In this document: piece by piece, positions 7,566 through 16,659 of the stretch
How the letters are laid out: every line of letters starts with the position of its first letter
Position numbering within the stretch: position 1 is the first letter of the stretch
Assembly: GCF_000317125.1 (NCBI RefSeq)
Contig: NC_019695.1
Location: 422,336 to 486,335, forward strand
Origin: Chroococcidiopsis thermalis PCC 7203
GTDB lineage: Bacteria > Cyanobacteriota > Cyanobacteriia > Cyanobacteriales > Chroococcidiopsidaceae
DNA: 64,000 nt
Reading direction: 5' to 3'
Translations under genes and position numbers: made by a program
The notes under the pieces: model-generated
The model's database searches: none
The model's input: the letters and a program-made list of their open reading frames with translations, nothing else
What the model was told of the DNA's origin: nothing

Positions 7566-8999
7566 GTGGCTGGTATGTTGCAGCGTCCAATTTTAATCGG
7601 TGGTGTTGGTTTAGCCTTTGCGCTGTGGTTTTTGCAAGGGTGGCGAGAATCTTTAGCGCATCTGGGTGAGTTTAGCTTGATGGGTGCGATCGCCATCATC
7701 CTGTGTTTATGGTTATTTGGGAAATATCGCCCCAAACAGCAGGTGCAAGAATTACCCGTCAATCGCGAAACGGTAGAAAAAGCGATCGCGCAAGTACAAG
7801 TAGTAGTAGATCGACTGGAAACAGAAAATCACCCTACTCCAGAACTGCGGGAAAAAATTGCCCAGTTAGAAGCGCAGATCGATCGGCAAGAAATTAATTT
7901 AGCGATTACTGGTGGTAAATCTGTCGGGAAGACGACTTTGTTACAAGTTCTAGAAACACAGCCACAACAACGAAAGCTGTGTTTGAGCGAGACAGCAGCT
8001 TTATTTAGCGAAGTTGAAACTAAAACTGATATAGAAGCTTTGCAAAGAGCGATCGCATCCGATCTGATCTTATTTGTCACAGCGGCAGATTTAACCGATT
8101 CAGAATATCAAACTTTACAACAACTATTGGCAGCCCATCAGCGCCTAGTTTTGGTATTTAATAAACAAGACCAATATCTCCCAGACGATCGCGCTGTTAT
8201 TTTATACTCGCTCCAGCAAAAGATGCAGCCGATGCTAGCAGCAGAAGATGTTGTCGCGATCGCATCTGCACCCAATCCGTTAAAAGTGCGCCAGCATCAA
8301 ACTGATGGTGCGGTAGAGGAATGGTTGGAACAGCGTTTACCTGAAGTTTCTGCTTTAACACAACGTCTAGAATATATTCTCCAGCAAGAAGCGCAGCAGT
8401 TGGTATGGGCAACTACTAAACGCCAAGCTGAAGAATTGAAAGTAGAAGGCAAAGTCATTTTAGATGGAATCAGACGCGATCGCGCCCTCCCTGTTGTAGA
8501 ACAATACCAATGGATCGCCGCCGCCGCCGCTTTTGCTAACCCAGTTCCAGCTTTAGATTTACTCGCAACAGCAGCAATTAACGCTCAGTTGGTGATGGAA
8601 TTAGGCGCAGTCTACCAGCAAAAATTCTCGCTGGAGCAAGCCCAAAATGTAGCAGGAACGATGGGTAGTTTGATGTTGAAGTTGGGTTTGGTGGAACTTT
8701 CTACTAAAGCCATTAGCACTGTTTTAAAAACTAATGCTGTCACTTTTGTAGCGGGTGGAGCCGTGCAAGGAGTCAGCGCCGCTTATTTAACTCGCTTAGC
8801 TGGGTATAGTTTGATCGAATATTTCCAACAACAGGAAGAGGCGATCGATTCAGCGTCAGGGTTGAATTTAGATAAGTTGGGACAGACTTTACAAAATGTG
8901 TTTCAACAAAATCAGCAAGTTGCTTTCTTGCAAGGGTTTGTTAAACAGGGATTGGGAAGGTTGTTGCCAGCTCCTCAACCGCAGTTGAATCAATCTTGA
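7566..8999 (+). CDS. GTPase-like membrane protein with DUF697-type C-terminus
   Basis: 477 residues. Two membrane helices near 5-25 and 35-50, a coiled-coil-like stretch to about 110, then a P-loop (GGKSVGKTTLLQ) and the G4-type NKQD. A proper DxxG (G3) motif is not evident; LILFVTAADLTDSEYQ takes that place. The C-terminal third is Ala/Leu-rich (AAAAAFANPVPALDLLATAAINAQLVMEL), as in DUF697/YcjF proteins, which insert in membranes. Family members are conserved in cyanobacteria with no settled function. GTG 7566 is used; ATG 7575 is equally possible. Confidence 0.8.
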   Translation: MAGMLQRPILIGGVGLAFALWFLQGWRESLAHLGEFSLMGAIAIILCLWLFGKYRPKQQVQELPVNRETVEKAIAQVQVVVDRLETENHPTPELREKIAQLEAQIDRQEINLAITGGKSVGKTTLLQVLETQPQQRKLCLSETAALFSEVETKTDIEALQRAIASDLILFVTAADLTDSEYQTLQQLLAAHQRLVLVFNKQDQYLPDDRAVILYSLQQKMQPMLAAEDVVAIASAPNPLKVRQHQTDGAVEEWLEQRLPEVSALTQRLEYILQQEAQQLVWATTKRQAEELKVEGKVILDGIRRDRALPVVEQYQWIAAAAAFANPVPALDLLATAAINAQLVMELGAVYQQKFSLEQAQNVAGTMGSLMLKLGLVELSTKAISTVLKTNAVTFVAGGAVQGVSAAYLTRLAGYSLIEYFQQQEEAIDSASGLNLDKLGQTLQNVFQQNQQVAFLQGFVKQGLGRLLPAPQPQLNQS

Positions 9000-9023
9000 T
9001 TTGTTCGATGTAATACGCAATCC

Positions 9024-9051
9024 GTAGGGGCGCACAGCTGTGCGCCCCTAC
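9024..9051. repeat. Perfect 28-nt palindrome, type A
   Basis: GTAGGGGCGCACAG and its exact complement, between the convergent GTPase-like and propeller genes, so it is placed where a two-way terminator would be. Confidence 0.9.
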
Positions 9052-9054
9052 ATG

Positions 9055-10392
9055 TTAATTGACTCGACGAAAAATATAGGCAGAGTCAGTCCCAATGCTA
9101 CCAGCAGAAAGTATAACTCGTTCACCTGAAATATCAACTCTTTTTCCATATGTGCGTGCCACTTCCTTGTAGTCCTGGGGTAAAAGCTTGACTGGCTGCG
9201 ACCACCAACCTATGCGACTGTTACGCTCAAACACATAGACAGCTTTTTCAACGCGATGTGGCTGAAACCAGTTGGGACTGGCTTTATGTTCTAAAGATAC
9301 GCCAACCACAATTGAATTGCCATCAATGCCCACACTGCCACCAAAGCCATACTGATGAAACGGTAATACGTCATTTGGCACTAACCTAGCCTGTTTTGAC
9401 CATTTTCCAGTGGCAGGATTGCGCTCATACACGAAAGCTGCACCCCTATCGCTACTTTCTCCTGGTAAGCCAACCACAGCTGTATTGCTAGAGAGAGCAA
9501 CAGTTCTTCTGGTGCTAGTATTCTCATTTTTGAATGGGACTAATTGAGCTTGCAATGACCAGCTGCCTGTAGTCGAATTCCGTACAAATACAAATGCAGC
9601 AACAGTAGAGTTGCTAGTTATTGTCTTGCTCGGAGTACCCCCGCTGACTATAATCGTATCGCCATCAATCGCCACTGCTTCACCAAAGCCATAGGTTGGG
9701 GTATCCGGTGTAAGTTCAGCTTCATAAGACCAACTGCCAGTGCTGGGATGGCGGTGGAAAACGTGAGTTCGTCCTCCTATCCCTACAACCGCTGTATCTC
9801 CGCTCAGTGCTACAGATTTAATGGAATACGTGGCTTTGAGGGAATAGGGCAGTGCCAGATGAGATTGTTGCAAAGACCAACTATCCCTAGAGCGAGTAAA
9901 GATGTATAGCGGCAAATACTGTAGAACTTCATTTAGAGCTTCTCCTCTAAATGCGTCTGCCGCAACTAGAATAGTGTCTCCATCAATGGCAACCTCAGAA
10001 CCAAACTCATGATATCCGTCTGCTTGGTTTTTTGGCATCAAGAGTTTGGCACTCAAGGAGCATCTGCTCCCCGAACAGCGATAGACGTAGGCAGCGCCTT
10101 CATTTGTCCATCCCATGACTTTTCCGGTTGCACCACTACGGGAAACCTCAGCAGAGATCCTGCCAGCGTTATTTAAGTCAGTGGGCGTACCATAGTAAGG
10201 AAGCCCAACAACGGCAGTATCGCCGTCAATGGCTACAGCCTGAGCAAATTCGTATTCGCCAGCAGAGTTATCAGAAACCCACTTGGCTTGTTCCACCCAT
10301 TGAGAACCCTTCGATAGAGATGGGGCAGCAAGCGCGATTGTCGCAGCAATTAGAGCTAGTGCTCCCAGAACATAAAAATATAATTTCGGCAT
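9055..10392 (-). CDS. Secreted FG-GAP-like beta-propeller protein
   Basis: About 445 residues with a signal peptide (MPKLYFYVLGALALIAATIALA) and roughly seven repeats built on [VS]AIDGDTAVVG followed by an aromatic AxVFxR strand, e.g. AVAIDGDTAVVGLP, EVAIDGDTILVAA, VALSGDTAVVGIG. This is the FG-GAP/integrin-alpha-like repeat found in extracellular bacterial proteins. The AIDGD turns may bind calcium. ATG 10392 gives a standard signal peptide; the ATG at 10410 is in frame. No neighbour suggests a partner. Confidence 0.8.
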   Translation of the reverse strand: MPKLYFYVLGALALIAATIALAAPSLSKGSQWVEQAKWVSDNSAGEYEFAQAVAIDGDTAVVGLPYYGTPTDLNNAGRISAEVSRSGATGKVMGWTNEGAAYVYRCSGSRCSLSAKLLMPKNQADGYHEFGSEVAIDGDTILVAADAFRGEALNEVLQYLPLYIFTRSRDSWSLQQSHLALPYSLKATYSIKSVALSGDTAVVGIGGRTHVFHRHPSTGSWSYEAELTPDTPTYGFGEAVAIDGDTIIVSGGTPSKTITSNSTVAAFVFVRNSTTGSWSLQAQLVPFKNENTSTRRTVALSSNTAVVGLPGESSDRGAAFVYERNPATGKWSKQARLVPNDVLPFHQYGFGGSVGIDGNSIVVGVSLEHKASPNWFQPHRVEKAVYVFERNSRIGWWSQPVKLLPQDYKEVARTYGKRVDISGERVILSAGSIGTDSAYIFRRVN

Positions 10393-10630
10393 AATTAGCA
10401 TTAACAACATATAGGTGTATTAGTCTCTTGGAGCCAATATAGCCTGAAACCTTACGTGTTAATACGCTAATATCAGTAGTAAAACATACACAATTTTTGG
10501 AGATCTCAGTCGTGCATTTTGACGAATTTGTTTACTAGCTGGTGTTGGGTGCTGGGCTTGCCAACCTAATTCACTATTTATGGCGGGCGATCGCAAGATA
10601 CAATAGGTTGGATTTGCTTCAGGCACTTGC

Positions 10631-11077
10631 ATGACAAAAATATATTTAGATACCAGTGCCTATAACCGCCCATTCGACGATCGCACTCAGCCCAAAATTT
10701 TTCTCGAATCGCAAGCTGTCACCATCATTCTGCAAATGGTTGAGGCAACAATAGTAGAGTTAGTCAGTTCCTCAGTCTTGGACTATGAGAATAGTCGCAA
10801 TCCATATCCTATTAGACAGGAAGCCATGAATCGTTATCTCCAAATGGCAAGATTTAGACAAGAAGTGAATGAAGCAATCTGCCAGAGAGCTGAGCAATTA
10901 GAGGAGAATGGACTTAAGGCTATTGACGCATTACATATTGCGTGTGCTGAGGTAGCTGATAGTGACTATTTCATTACCTGTGACAAGCGGCTTATCAATC
11001 GGTGTTCGGGATTGATAATGAAAGTAGTAAATCCAGTTGATTTTGTGTTGGAGACAAATAACAATGATCCAAGTTAA
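10631..11077 (+). CDS. PIN-domain protein, probable toxin ribonuclease
   Basis: 148 residues. PIN-domain acidic positions can be seen: Asp7 in IYLDTSAYNRPFD, a Glu in TIVELVSSS, and AIDALHIACAEVADSDYFITCDKRL. PIN proteins are metal-dependent RNases, commonly toxins of type II modules. Its 3' end overlaps a 71-codon gene by 14 nt. No typical VapB/AbrB/CopG antitoxin lies upstream, so if this is a toxin-antitoxin pair the order is toxin first. Confidence 0.85.
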   Translation: MTKIYLDTSAYNRPFDDRTQPKIFLESQAVTIILQMVEATIVELVSSSVLDYENSRNPYPIRQEAMNRYLQMARFRQEVNEAICQRAEQLEENGLKAIDALHIACAEVADSDYFITCDKRLINRCSGLIMKVVNPVDFVLETNNNDPS

Positions 11078-11279
11078 GAGCGAACAACAAGTTTTGCACG
11101 AAGGATTACAGATTCTCTTTTCTAAGATGAAGCCATCTGAGGTGTCTCGGTTTTGGGCAGCTTGCAATATTGGCAGCGGCAATTATCTTAAACTCAAGGA
11201 TGAGCTTTTTGCAGAAGAATCAGTAGCAAGTTTGTACGATAAGATTCTAGAATTTCAGAAATCAAAAAATGTCGAATGA
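11064..11279 (+). CDS. 71-aa protein overlapping the PIN gene, possible antitoxin
   Basis: ATG 11064 lies within the end of the PIN gene (MIQVKSEQQVLHEGLQILFS). The protein is acidic, helical and soluble, with the blocks KMKPSEVSRFWAACNIGSGNYLKLKDELF and ESVASLYDKILEFQ. I remember this small gene following the same PIN family in other cyanobacteria, which suggests a conserved pair. No DNA-binding motif is recognised, so the antitoxin role is inferred only from overlap. Confidence 0.65.
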   Translation: MIQVKSEQQVLHEGLQILFSKMKPSEVSRFWAACNIGSGNYLKLKDELFAEESVASLYDKILEFQKSKNVE

Positions 11280-11322
11280 GATTCGAGTTATTGGTAAATT
11301 CGCCCCTACAGACAATGTTCGC

Positions 11323-13359
11323 TTAAGCATTTGTTAGCGTTGGTTGCTGCACTTGCCAACCCAATTCCCTAGCGCGATCGCGGGCTTGTTTTGGTACGTC
11401 TGTTGCTACAAAATGTTGGTGGAGCATTTGCACGCTCAGCATGTGGTTGATAATTGCATCTAGTTTTGTCCGTTCTGAATCGGATGTGTTGCTGTCCGCA
11501 TGTTGTTGTAAAACTTGTTGCACGGCTGCATTATCTAATAACCCAGCAGCTTCGATCGCCTGCTTGGATAAATAATCATCAGCTAGCGATCGCATGGCTT
11601 TTTGCTTGGCTACATCAGTATGCGCTGGAGGAGCCATGAATGCAAACTTTTGTCGTTCGTAAAGGGCTTTGGGTAACAATCCGCGCATGGCTTCGCGCAA
11701 GACGAATTTATCTTTTCGCCCTCGAAAACGCAATAAAGGGGGTAACGTCACGGCAAACTCTACTAAATGATGGTCGAGGAATGGCGGACGCGCTTCCATT
11801 GAGTTTGCCATATCAACGCGATCGCCTGCCCAACCTAAAACTTGCGACTCAAATTGAGTTTTTATCCATATATACTGCACTTTGTCAAGGGGATGACGAC
11901 CTTGAATTTGACTGCGATCGAGGACAGAAGCGATCGCGGTTCCTGGGGAATAATCGCGGGTTGCAGCGCGACGATCTGAGTGCATTAAGCCAGGGACAGA
12001 ATGAGCCGCAGTTAACCACGACTGAAGACAGCTAGGCGTAAACCCAATCGCGTCTGTCAGCGCCGGATCGTCTAGGGGTTTTTCTGCCAGTAAATTACCT
12101 TTGAATATGCGATTGCTTGCTTGTAACCAATCCTCTAAATCCGCTCTTTCTGCGGGAGATGCATCTTGCATTCCATGCAAAATCATATCGAGTCGTAGTT
12201 GGGGATAGCCAGCAAACAATTCGTCCGAACCTTCTCCCGTTAAAACAACGCGATAGCCTGCATTGTGGACGTGTTCGCTCAGCAGCATCTTGGCAATCGT
12301 AAACGTATTGTAGATACTGCGTTCGGTGTGCCAAATTGCACGGGCAAAATGCTCGTAGAGTTGTCCCCCTTGTACCGTGACGATATCTTGGTCGGCTCCT
12401 ACAGCCTGCGCCATTTCTTGCGAAATCGCCGTTTCCTCATAATCGCGATCGTCAAAACCAACTGTAAAAGCTTTTACAGGCGACTGTTGACAAGCGGCGG
12501 CGACTCCCAAAATCGTACAAGAATCAATTCCACCGGAAAGATAGCAAGCTACAGGTACGTCGGCTTCTAGTTTTAATTGAATTGATTCGATAAAATAGCG
12601 ACGCAATTCTTCGATATAGAAATCATCAGGTTGCGAAGAGGTGCGATCGCTCAACAAAGGGAAATTTAAATCCCAATAAGTCTTAGTCTGCACCCGTAAC
12701 TGTCCGTTTTGTCGTTCTACAATTACCATGTGTCCTGGTTGGACGGCGTGAACTCCCTCAAACGCACTTGTACCAGGAACCATCAGTTGCATTAATTGGT
12801 GATACAAACCTTGGGAAGAAATCTGGCGCTGTACGTCAGGATGTGCAAAGACAACTTTAATTTCCGAACCAAAGACAAAACTTTCTGGTGTCTGCGCCCA
12901 GTATAAAGGTTTCACCCCAAAGCGATCGCGTACCAATGTCAATCGATCTGCTGCTTTTTCGTAAAATGCAAAAGCAAACTCGCCGCGCAGATGGGGTAAT
13001 GCACCTTCTAATCCGTATCTGTCTGCTAAATGTAATGTTAATTCTGTATCGCTCTTGGTGGCAAAGCGATAACCGCGTGAAGTGAGGTCGGAACGCAGGC
13101 GCTTATAATCGTAAAACTCGCCATTGTGGACGATTGTATGCTGACCGTCAGCCGAGACAAATGGCTGTCGTCCTCGTTCGGGATTGAGATCGATGATAGC
13201 AAGACGAGCATGGGCAAAGCCAACGCCGCGATTGTCTACCACTTTCCAACCGCATCCATCGGGACCGCGATGACTTTGGATTGCTGCCATCGCTACCAAG
13301 ACGTTTGGATCGACCGGACGGGACGGATCGCGATTCATTACGCCACCAATGCCACACAT
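11323..13359 (-). CDS. asnB: Asparagine synthetase (glutamine-hydrolysing)
   Basis: 678 residues. Starting at ATG 13359 puts the nucleophile at Cys2 (MCGIGGVMNRD), required for the class II amidotransferase domain; the upstream in-frame start at 13389 would bury it. The glutaminase half has RGPDGCG and HNGEFYDY; the synthetase half has the ATP-pyrophosphatase loop YLSGGIDSC at about 275 and GEGSDELFAGYP. It makes Asn from Asp, Gln and ATP. It is longer than E. coli AsnB (554 aa) and belongs to the longer clade often found in amidation or exopolysaccharide contexts, though nothing here supports such a use. Confidence 0.9.
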   Translation of the reverse strand: MCGIGGVMNRDPSRPVDPNVLVAMAAIQSHRGPDGCGWKVVDNRGVGFAHARLAIIDLNPERGRQPFVSADGQHTIVHNGEFYDYKRLRSDLTSRGYRFATKSDTELTLHLADRYGLEGALPHLRGEFAFAFYEKAADRLTLVRDRFGVKPLYWAQTPESFVFGSEIKVVFAHPDVQRQISSQGLYHQLMQLMVPGTSAFEGVHAVQPGHMVIVERQNGQLRVQTKTYWDLNFPLLSDRTSSQPDDFYIEELRRYFIESIQLKLEADVPVACYLSGGIDSCTILGVAAACQQSPVKAFTVGFDDRDYEETAISQEMAQAVGADQDIVTVQGGQLYEHFARAIWHTERSIYNTFTIAKMLLSEHVHNAGYRVVLTGEGSDELFAGYPQLRLDMILHGMQDASPAERADLEDWLQASNRIFKGNLLAEKPLDDPALTDAIGFTPSCLQSWLTAAHSVPGLMHSDRRAATRDYSPGTAIASVLDRSQIQGRHPLDKVQYIWIKTQFESQVLGWAGDRVDMANSMEARPPFLDHHLVEFAVTLPPLLRFRGRKDKFVLREAMRGLLPKALYERQKFAFMAPPAHTDVAKQKAMRSLADDYLSKQAIEAAGLLDNAAVQQVLQQHADSNTSDSERTKLDAIINHMLSVQMLHQHFVATDVPKQARDRARELGWQVQQPTLTNA

Positions 13360-13463
13360 GGCTTGTCTCCTGTACTCCGTATACTGCACTCAAATCTGTC
13401 TTGGGAGACTATCTTAAGTTTCGAGTGACAGCCTGTAATGTATCTTAGGGAACAGGAATGGGA

Positions 13464-13490
13464 ATTGGTAGTTGGTAGTTGGTAGTTGGT
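13464..13490. repeat. STRR heptamer run TAGTTGG
   Basis: About four tandem units of GGTAGTT between the convergently oriented palindrome and asnB. Confidence 0.7.
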
Positions 13491-13506
13491 ATTTCTACTA
13501 CTCACT

Positions 13507-13534
13507 GTACGGGCGCACAGCTGTGCGCCCGTAC
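13507..13534. repeat. 28-nt palindrome, type A variant with compensated bases
   Basis: GTACGGGCGCACAG and exact complement. Relative to the usual GTAGGGGC half-site, the fourth base is changed on both arms, preserving pairing. This points to conservation of the hairpin rather than the primary sequence. Confidence 0.9.
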
Positions 13535-13540
13535 CACTAC

Positions 13541-14557
13541 TCACTCGACTAAATAACAAGCAACGTAATGTCCGCCGCCTGCATCTCTAAATTCTGGTTC
13601 CTGTTGACTGCATATATCTACAGCGATGGGACAACGGGTGTGAAAGCGACAGCCAGAAGGCGGGTTTGTGGGACTGGGAACGTCGCCTTGGAGGACAATG
13701 CGATCGCGTTTTGCTTCAATTTGCGGATCGGGAATTGGGATAGCTGAGAGTAAGGCTTGAGTATACGGGTGTAAAGGTTTTTCGTAAAGGGCAACGCGAT
13801 CGGCAAGTTCGACAATTTTACCTAGATACATCACGGCAATGCGATCGGATATATGCCGGACAACGCTTAGATCGTGGGCAATAAATCAATAAGTCAGTCC
13901 TAATTCTGCTTGTAGGGATTGCATTAGGTTGACGATTTGGGCTTGAATGGAAACATCAAGCGCCGCGATCGGTTCGTCGCAAACAATAAAGTCGGGACGC
14001 ACGGCTAATGCACGGGCGATGACAATTCGCTGGCGTTGTCCGCCGGAAAATTCATGTGGGTAGCAATGGATAAATTCTGGAGTTAAGCCAACCATTTCTA
14101 ATAAATGGTTGACTTGCTGTTGTTTGTCTCTACCTTGAGCTAAACCAAAAATTTCTAGTGGTTCGCTAACAATATCACCTACTGTCATGCGAGGATTGAG
14201 GGATGCATAGGAATATTGAAAAATCATTTGCATCCACTGTCGGATTTGTCGCAACTGTTCGCCTGTAAGCTTGGTTAGTTCTGTATCTTCAAAGTAAACT
14301 TGTCCGTGAGTAGGAGGAATTAGCTGTAAAATTGCTCTGCCAGTCGTGCTTTTGCCGCAGCCAGATTCTCCTACAAGTCCTAAAGTTTCTCCTCGTTTCA
14401 TATCAAAACTCAAACCATCTACAGCTTTAACCCAGCCGACTTGCTTTTGGAGAATAATACCTTTGTGGATTGGAAAATAAACCTGTAAATCGCGAATTTT
14501 GAGTAGCGTCGCGCTTTTTCTATCAGTTTGATTTGCACTGGTTTGAGATTGCACCAT
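13541..14557 (-). pseudogene. Oligopeptide ABC transporter ATPase (OppF/DppF type) with in-frame TGA
   Basis: Read through, this is a full-length OppF-type ATPase of about 338 codons. Walker A is GESGCGKST, the signature FSGGQRQRI, Walker B IVCDEPIAALD; after the stop come [28 protein letters not shown] (positions 13810-13885) and the Cys-rich [11 protein letters not shown] tail. TGA 13886-13888 stands where family members have a Leu before FIAHDL, so one base change (TTA to TGA) explains it. The Q-loop is also odd: FQYSYASLNP instead of FQDPYASLNP. Truncation before the switch His should abolish ATPase function. Its partner genes are also broken (16660-17049). Confidence 0.88.
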
Positions 14558-14620
14558 CGGTTTTTCCTGCGGTGGATAAACAACTATAGCAATCCAAATT
14601 GATTTGTGAACGTTTCCTAT

Positions 14621-14648
14621 GTAGAGACGTTACATGTAACGTCTCTAC
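14621..14648. repeat. Perfect 28-nt palindrome, type C (GTAGAGACGTTACA half-site)
   Basis: GTAGAGACGTTACA followed by its exact complement. A second perfect copy is at 28841-28868, with degenerate copies at 18148-18172, 33811-33838 and 38107-38130. Confidence 0.9.
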
Positions 14649-14669
14649 ATGAGCAATCGATTTCACGAT

Positions 14670-15443
14670 TTATCTAGGATTGCTATATTTCATCGTTTTG
14701 ACTGGTAGAAATTCGATTTCTAATGCCAAATTAACTGCTTTTTGGCAATGCAAAGCAGTGGTATCAAACAAGGGTAAATCGGGGAAATCTTCTGGTTCAA
14801 CCAGTAATGAGATTTCAGTGCAACCTAAAACCATTACCTGAGCGCCGCGATCGCCTAAATCCTGCATAATTTCGATGTAGATTTGGCGCGATTCATCTTG
14901 AATGCTGCGATGAACCAGCTCGTCAAAGATAATGGTATCGATAATTTGACATTGGCGATCGCTCGGTGCGATTAATTCAATACCATGTAATTTGAAGCGA
15001 TCGCGATAAAAATCTGCTTGCATGACAGGTTTAGTACCCAGTATGCCAACTTTTGTGATGCCCTGCTGTCTAATTTCAGCAGCAGTAACATCAACAATAT
15101 GAATTAAGGGGATCTCAATGGCTGCTTCAATTTGTGGCGCAACTCGATGTAGAGTGTTCGTAGCCATGACGATAAAATCAGCACCAGCTTGTTCTAGCTT
15201 AAGTGCTTTGTCAACAAGATAATTTGCGGCATCATCCCATTGTTCGCGTCGCACAAACGCTTCAATATTGGCAAAATTTACGCTGCATATGAGCAATTCA
15301 GCCGCATTCCAACCACCGCGCACTTGATTAATTCCAGCATTGATTAGGCGATAATATTCAGCTGTTGCCTGACTGCTCATTCCACCCAAGATACCAATCG
15401 TTTTCATCGGAATGACTGCGTGTGGCTGCTGTGCGTGACTCAT
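14670..15443 (-). CDS. Aspartate/glutamate racemase family protein (YgeA/RacX-like)
   Basis: 257 residues; the conserved part begins at MKTIGILGGMSSQATAEYYRLIN, so ATG 15407 is an alternative start. Racemases of this fold use two cysteines. The second is present (VMVLGCTEISLL) but the first, expected in the CTNT block, is Ala here (IVMATNTLHRV). It could be a one-sided enzyme, a different lyase/isomerase or a non-catalytic binder. It follows the flavin monooxygenase by 12 nt and lies between two remnants of a peptide ABC transporter, suggesting that it once served metabolism of imported peptides or D-amino acids. Confidence 0.82.
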   Translation of the reverse strand: MSHAQQPHAVIPMKTIGILGGMSSQATAEYYRLINAGINQVRGGWNAAELLICSVNFANIEAFVRREQWDDAANYLVDKALKLEQAGADFIVMATNTLHRVAPQIEAAIEIPLIHIVDVTAAEIRQQGITKVGILGTKPVMQADFYRDRFKLHGIELIAPSDRQCQIIDTIIFDELVHRSIQDESRQIYIEIMQDLGDRGAQVMVLGCTEISLLVEPEDFPDLPLFDTTALHCQKAVNLALEIEFLPVKTMKYSNPR

Positions 15444-15455
15444 GATTGCACCATC

Positions 15456-16655
15456 TTAAACAGTTAACTTTACTGGCGTTACTCCTTGGCGCAACTGGCG
15501 CTGTCGAGCAATCCAAGACTGACGAATAGGGTAGCGCAACAATGGAGCTAGCGAGCTAGCGCCCCATCGTATGAATGCGCTTTTCTCTAGTAAATCAGCC
15601 TGAGCCGCTTCTTGAGCTTGAAGTTGCTGCACGCGAATAATTTCCGGCTCCCGCTCGGCTTGAATTTTTGGCAATGCTGCATCAATTGCCGTATGTTCTG
15701 CTGCTTCTTGCAACAACCCAACTAAATGATTTGCCGCAACAATGATATCCCGCAAAGCCATATTGATACCTTGAGCGCGGATTGGTGACATGGGATGAGC
15801 GGCATCGCCTAACAAGAGTAAACCTGGTGTATACCAGTGCGAACAGCGACCAACTACAACAGATAATAGAACGGGGCGATCGATAGTTTTGGCGTTTTGG
15901 CGAAAATGCTCTGCCAACCAAGGCGGTGACACAGATGCAAGTATCTCAGACCAATCATCAACTTGCTTCCAGTTTACAGAATCGCGATCGCGCAGCGCCC
16001 AGCCCAACTGTAAATTTCCTTCTGAAGAACGAAACAAACCAAATGCATGATGACCTTGAAGGATCGAATAAAAGATATTCTCCGACTCAAAATGCGGACT
16101 ATCTGCTAATTTAAACCAAAGAATATCGAAACTTTGAGACTTTTGCTCTAAAGACAAATTGGCTCGTTGCCGCACAATAGAATTGCGACCATCAGCAGCA
16201 ACCACTAAATCGGCATAAATTTCGCCGCTTCCTAGCTTCACGCCAGAAACCCGTCCATCTCTCCACAATAAATCTTGCACGGGAGCATTTTGCACGAACT
16301 CAAAATTAGCATAAGTGCTTGCCTCATCGATTAGTGCTTCGAGTAGGGCTGGCTGTGAAACGAGAGTACAGGGCTTACCACCCGATTCTATTGGTTCGTC
16401 AACGCGAAACAGCGATCGCCCCTCAATTAAAAATTCCCAAGCATCTAACGTTTGATGCGGAATCCGCTCTAGCATAGGTGATAATCCCATCTGTGCCAAA
16501 GCATCTAACCCGCTAGGCATCAATCCTTCACCGCGAAAAGCGCGGCGGAAGTTACGAGATGCTTCAACCAGCTTGACCGTAATGCCGCGTTTTACAAGCA
16601 GTAGCGCCAGCGTTGCGCCAGTAGGTCCAGCCCCGACAATTACAACTTGGCTCAT
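15456..16655 (-). CDS. FAD-dependent aromatic-type monooxygenase (PHBH fold)
   Basis: 399 residues. FAD-binding GxGxxG in VVIVGAGPTGATLALLL, then the DG motif VVAADGRNSIVR and the second FAD motif LLLGDAAHPMSPIRAQGINMA. This is the class A flavoprotein hydroxylase family (NADH/NADPH, O2). ATG 16655 was chosen; the TTG at 16667 is inside the preceding remnant. There is no C-terminal thioredoxin-like extension. The substrate is unknown; location between opp remnants and the racemase suggests a peptide or amino-acid derived compound, by context only. Confidence 0.85.
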   Translation of the reverse strand: MSQVVIVGAGPTGATLALLLVKRGITVKLVEASRNFRRAFRGEGLMPSGLDALAQMGLSPMLERIPHQTLDAWEFLIEGRSLFRVDEPIESGGKPCTLVSQPALLEALIDEASTYANFEFVQNAPVQDLLWRDGRVSGVKLGSGEIYADLVVAADGRNSIVRQRANLSLEQKSQSFDILWFKLADSPHFESENIFYSILQGHHAFGLFRSSEGNLQLGWALRDRDSVNWKQVDDWSEILASVSPPWLAEHFRQNAKTIDRPVLLSVVVGRCSHWYTPGLLLLGDAAHPMSPIRAQGINMALRDIIVAANHLVGLLQEAAEHTAIDAALPKIQAEREPEIIRVQQLQAQEAAQADLLEKSAFIRWGASSLAPLLRYPIRQSWIARQRQLRQGVTPVKLTV

Positions 16656-16659
16656 TTTA

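Noticed and set aside
11640-12035. 131-codon plus-strand ORF inside asnB
   Set aside because: It is the antisense shadow of a clearly conserved asnB coding region.
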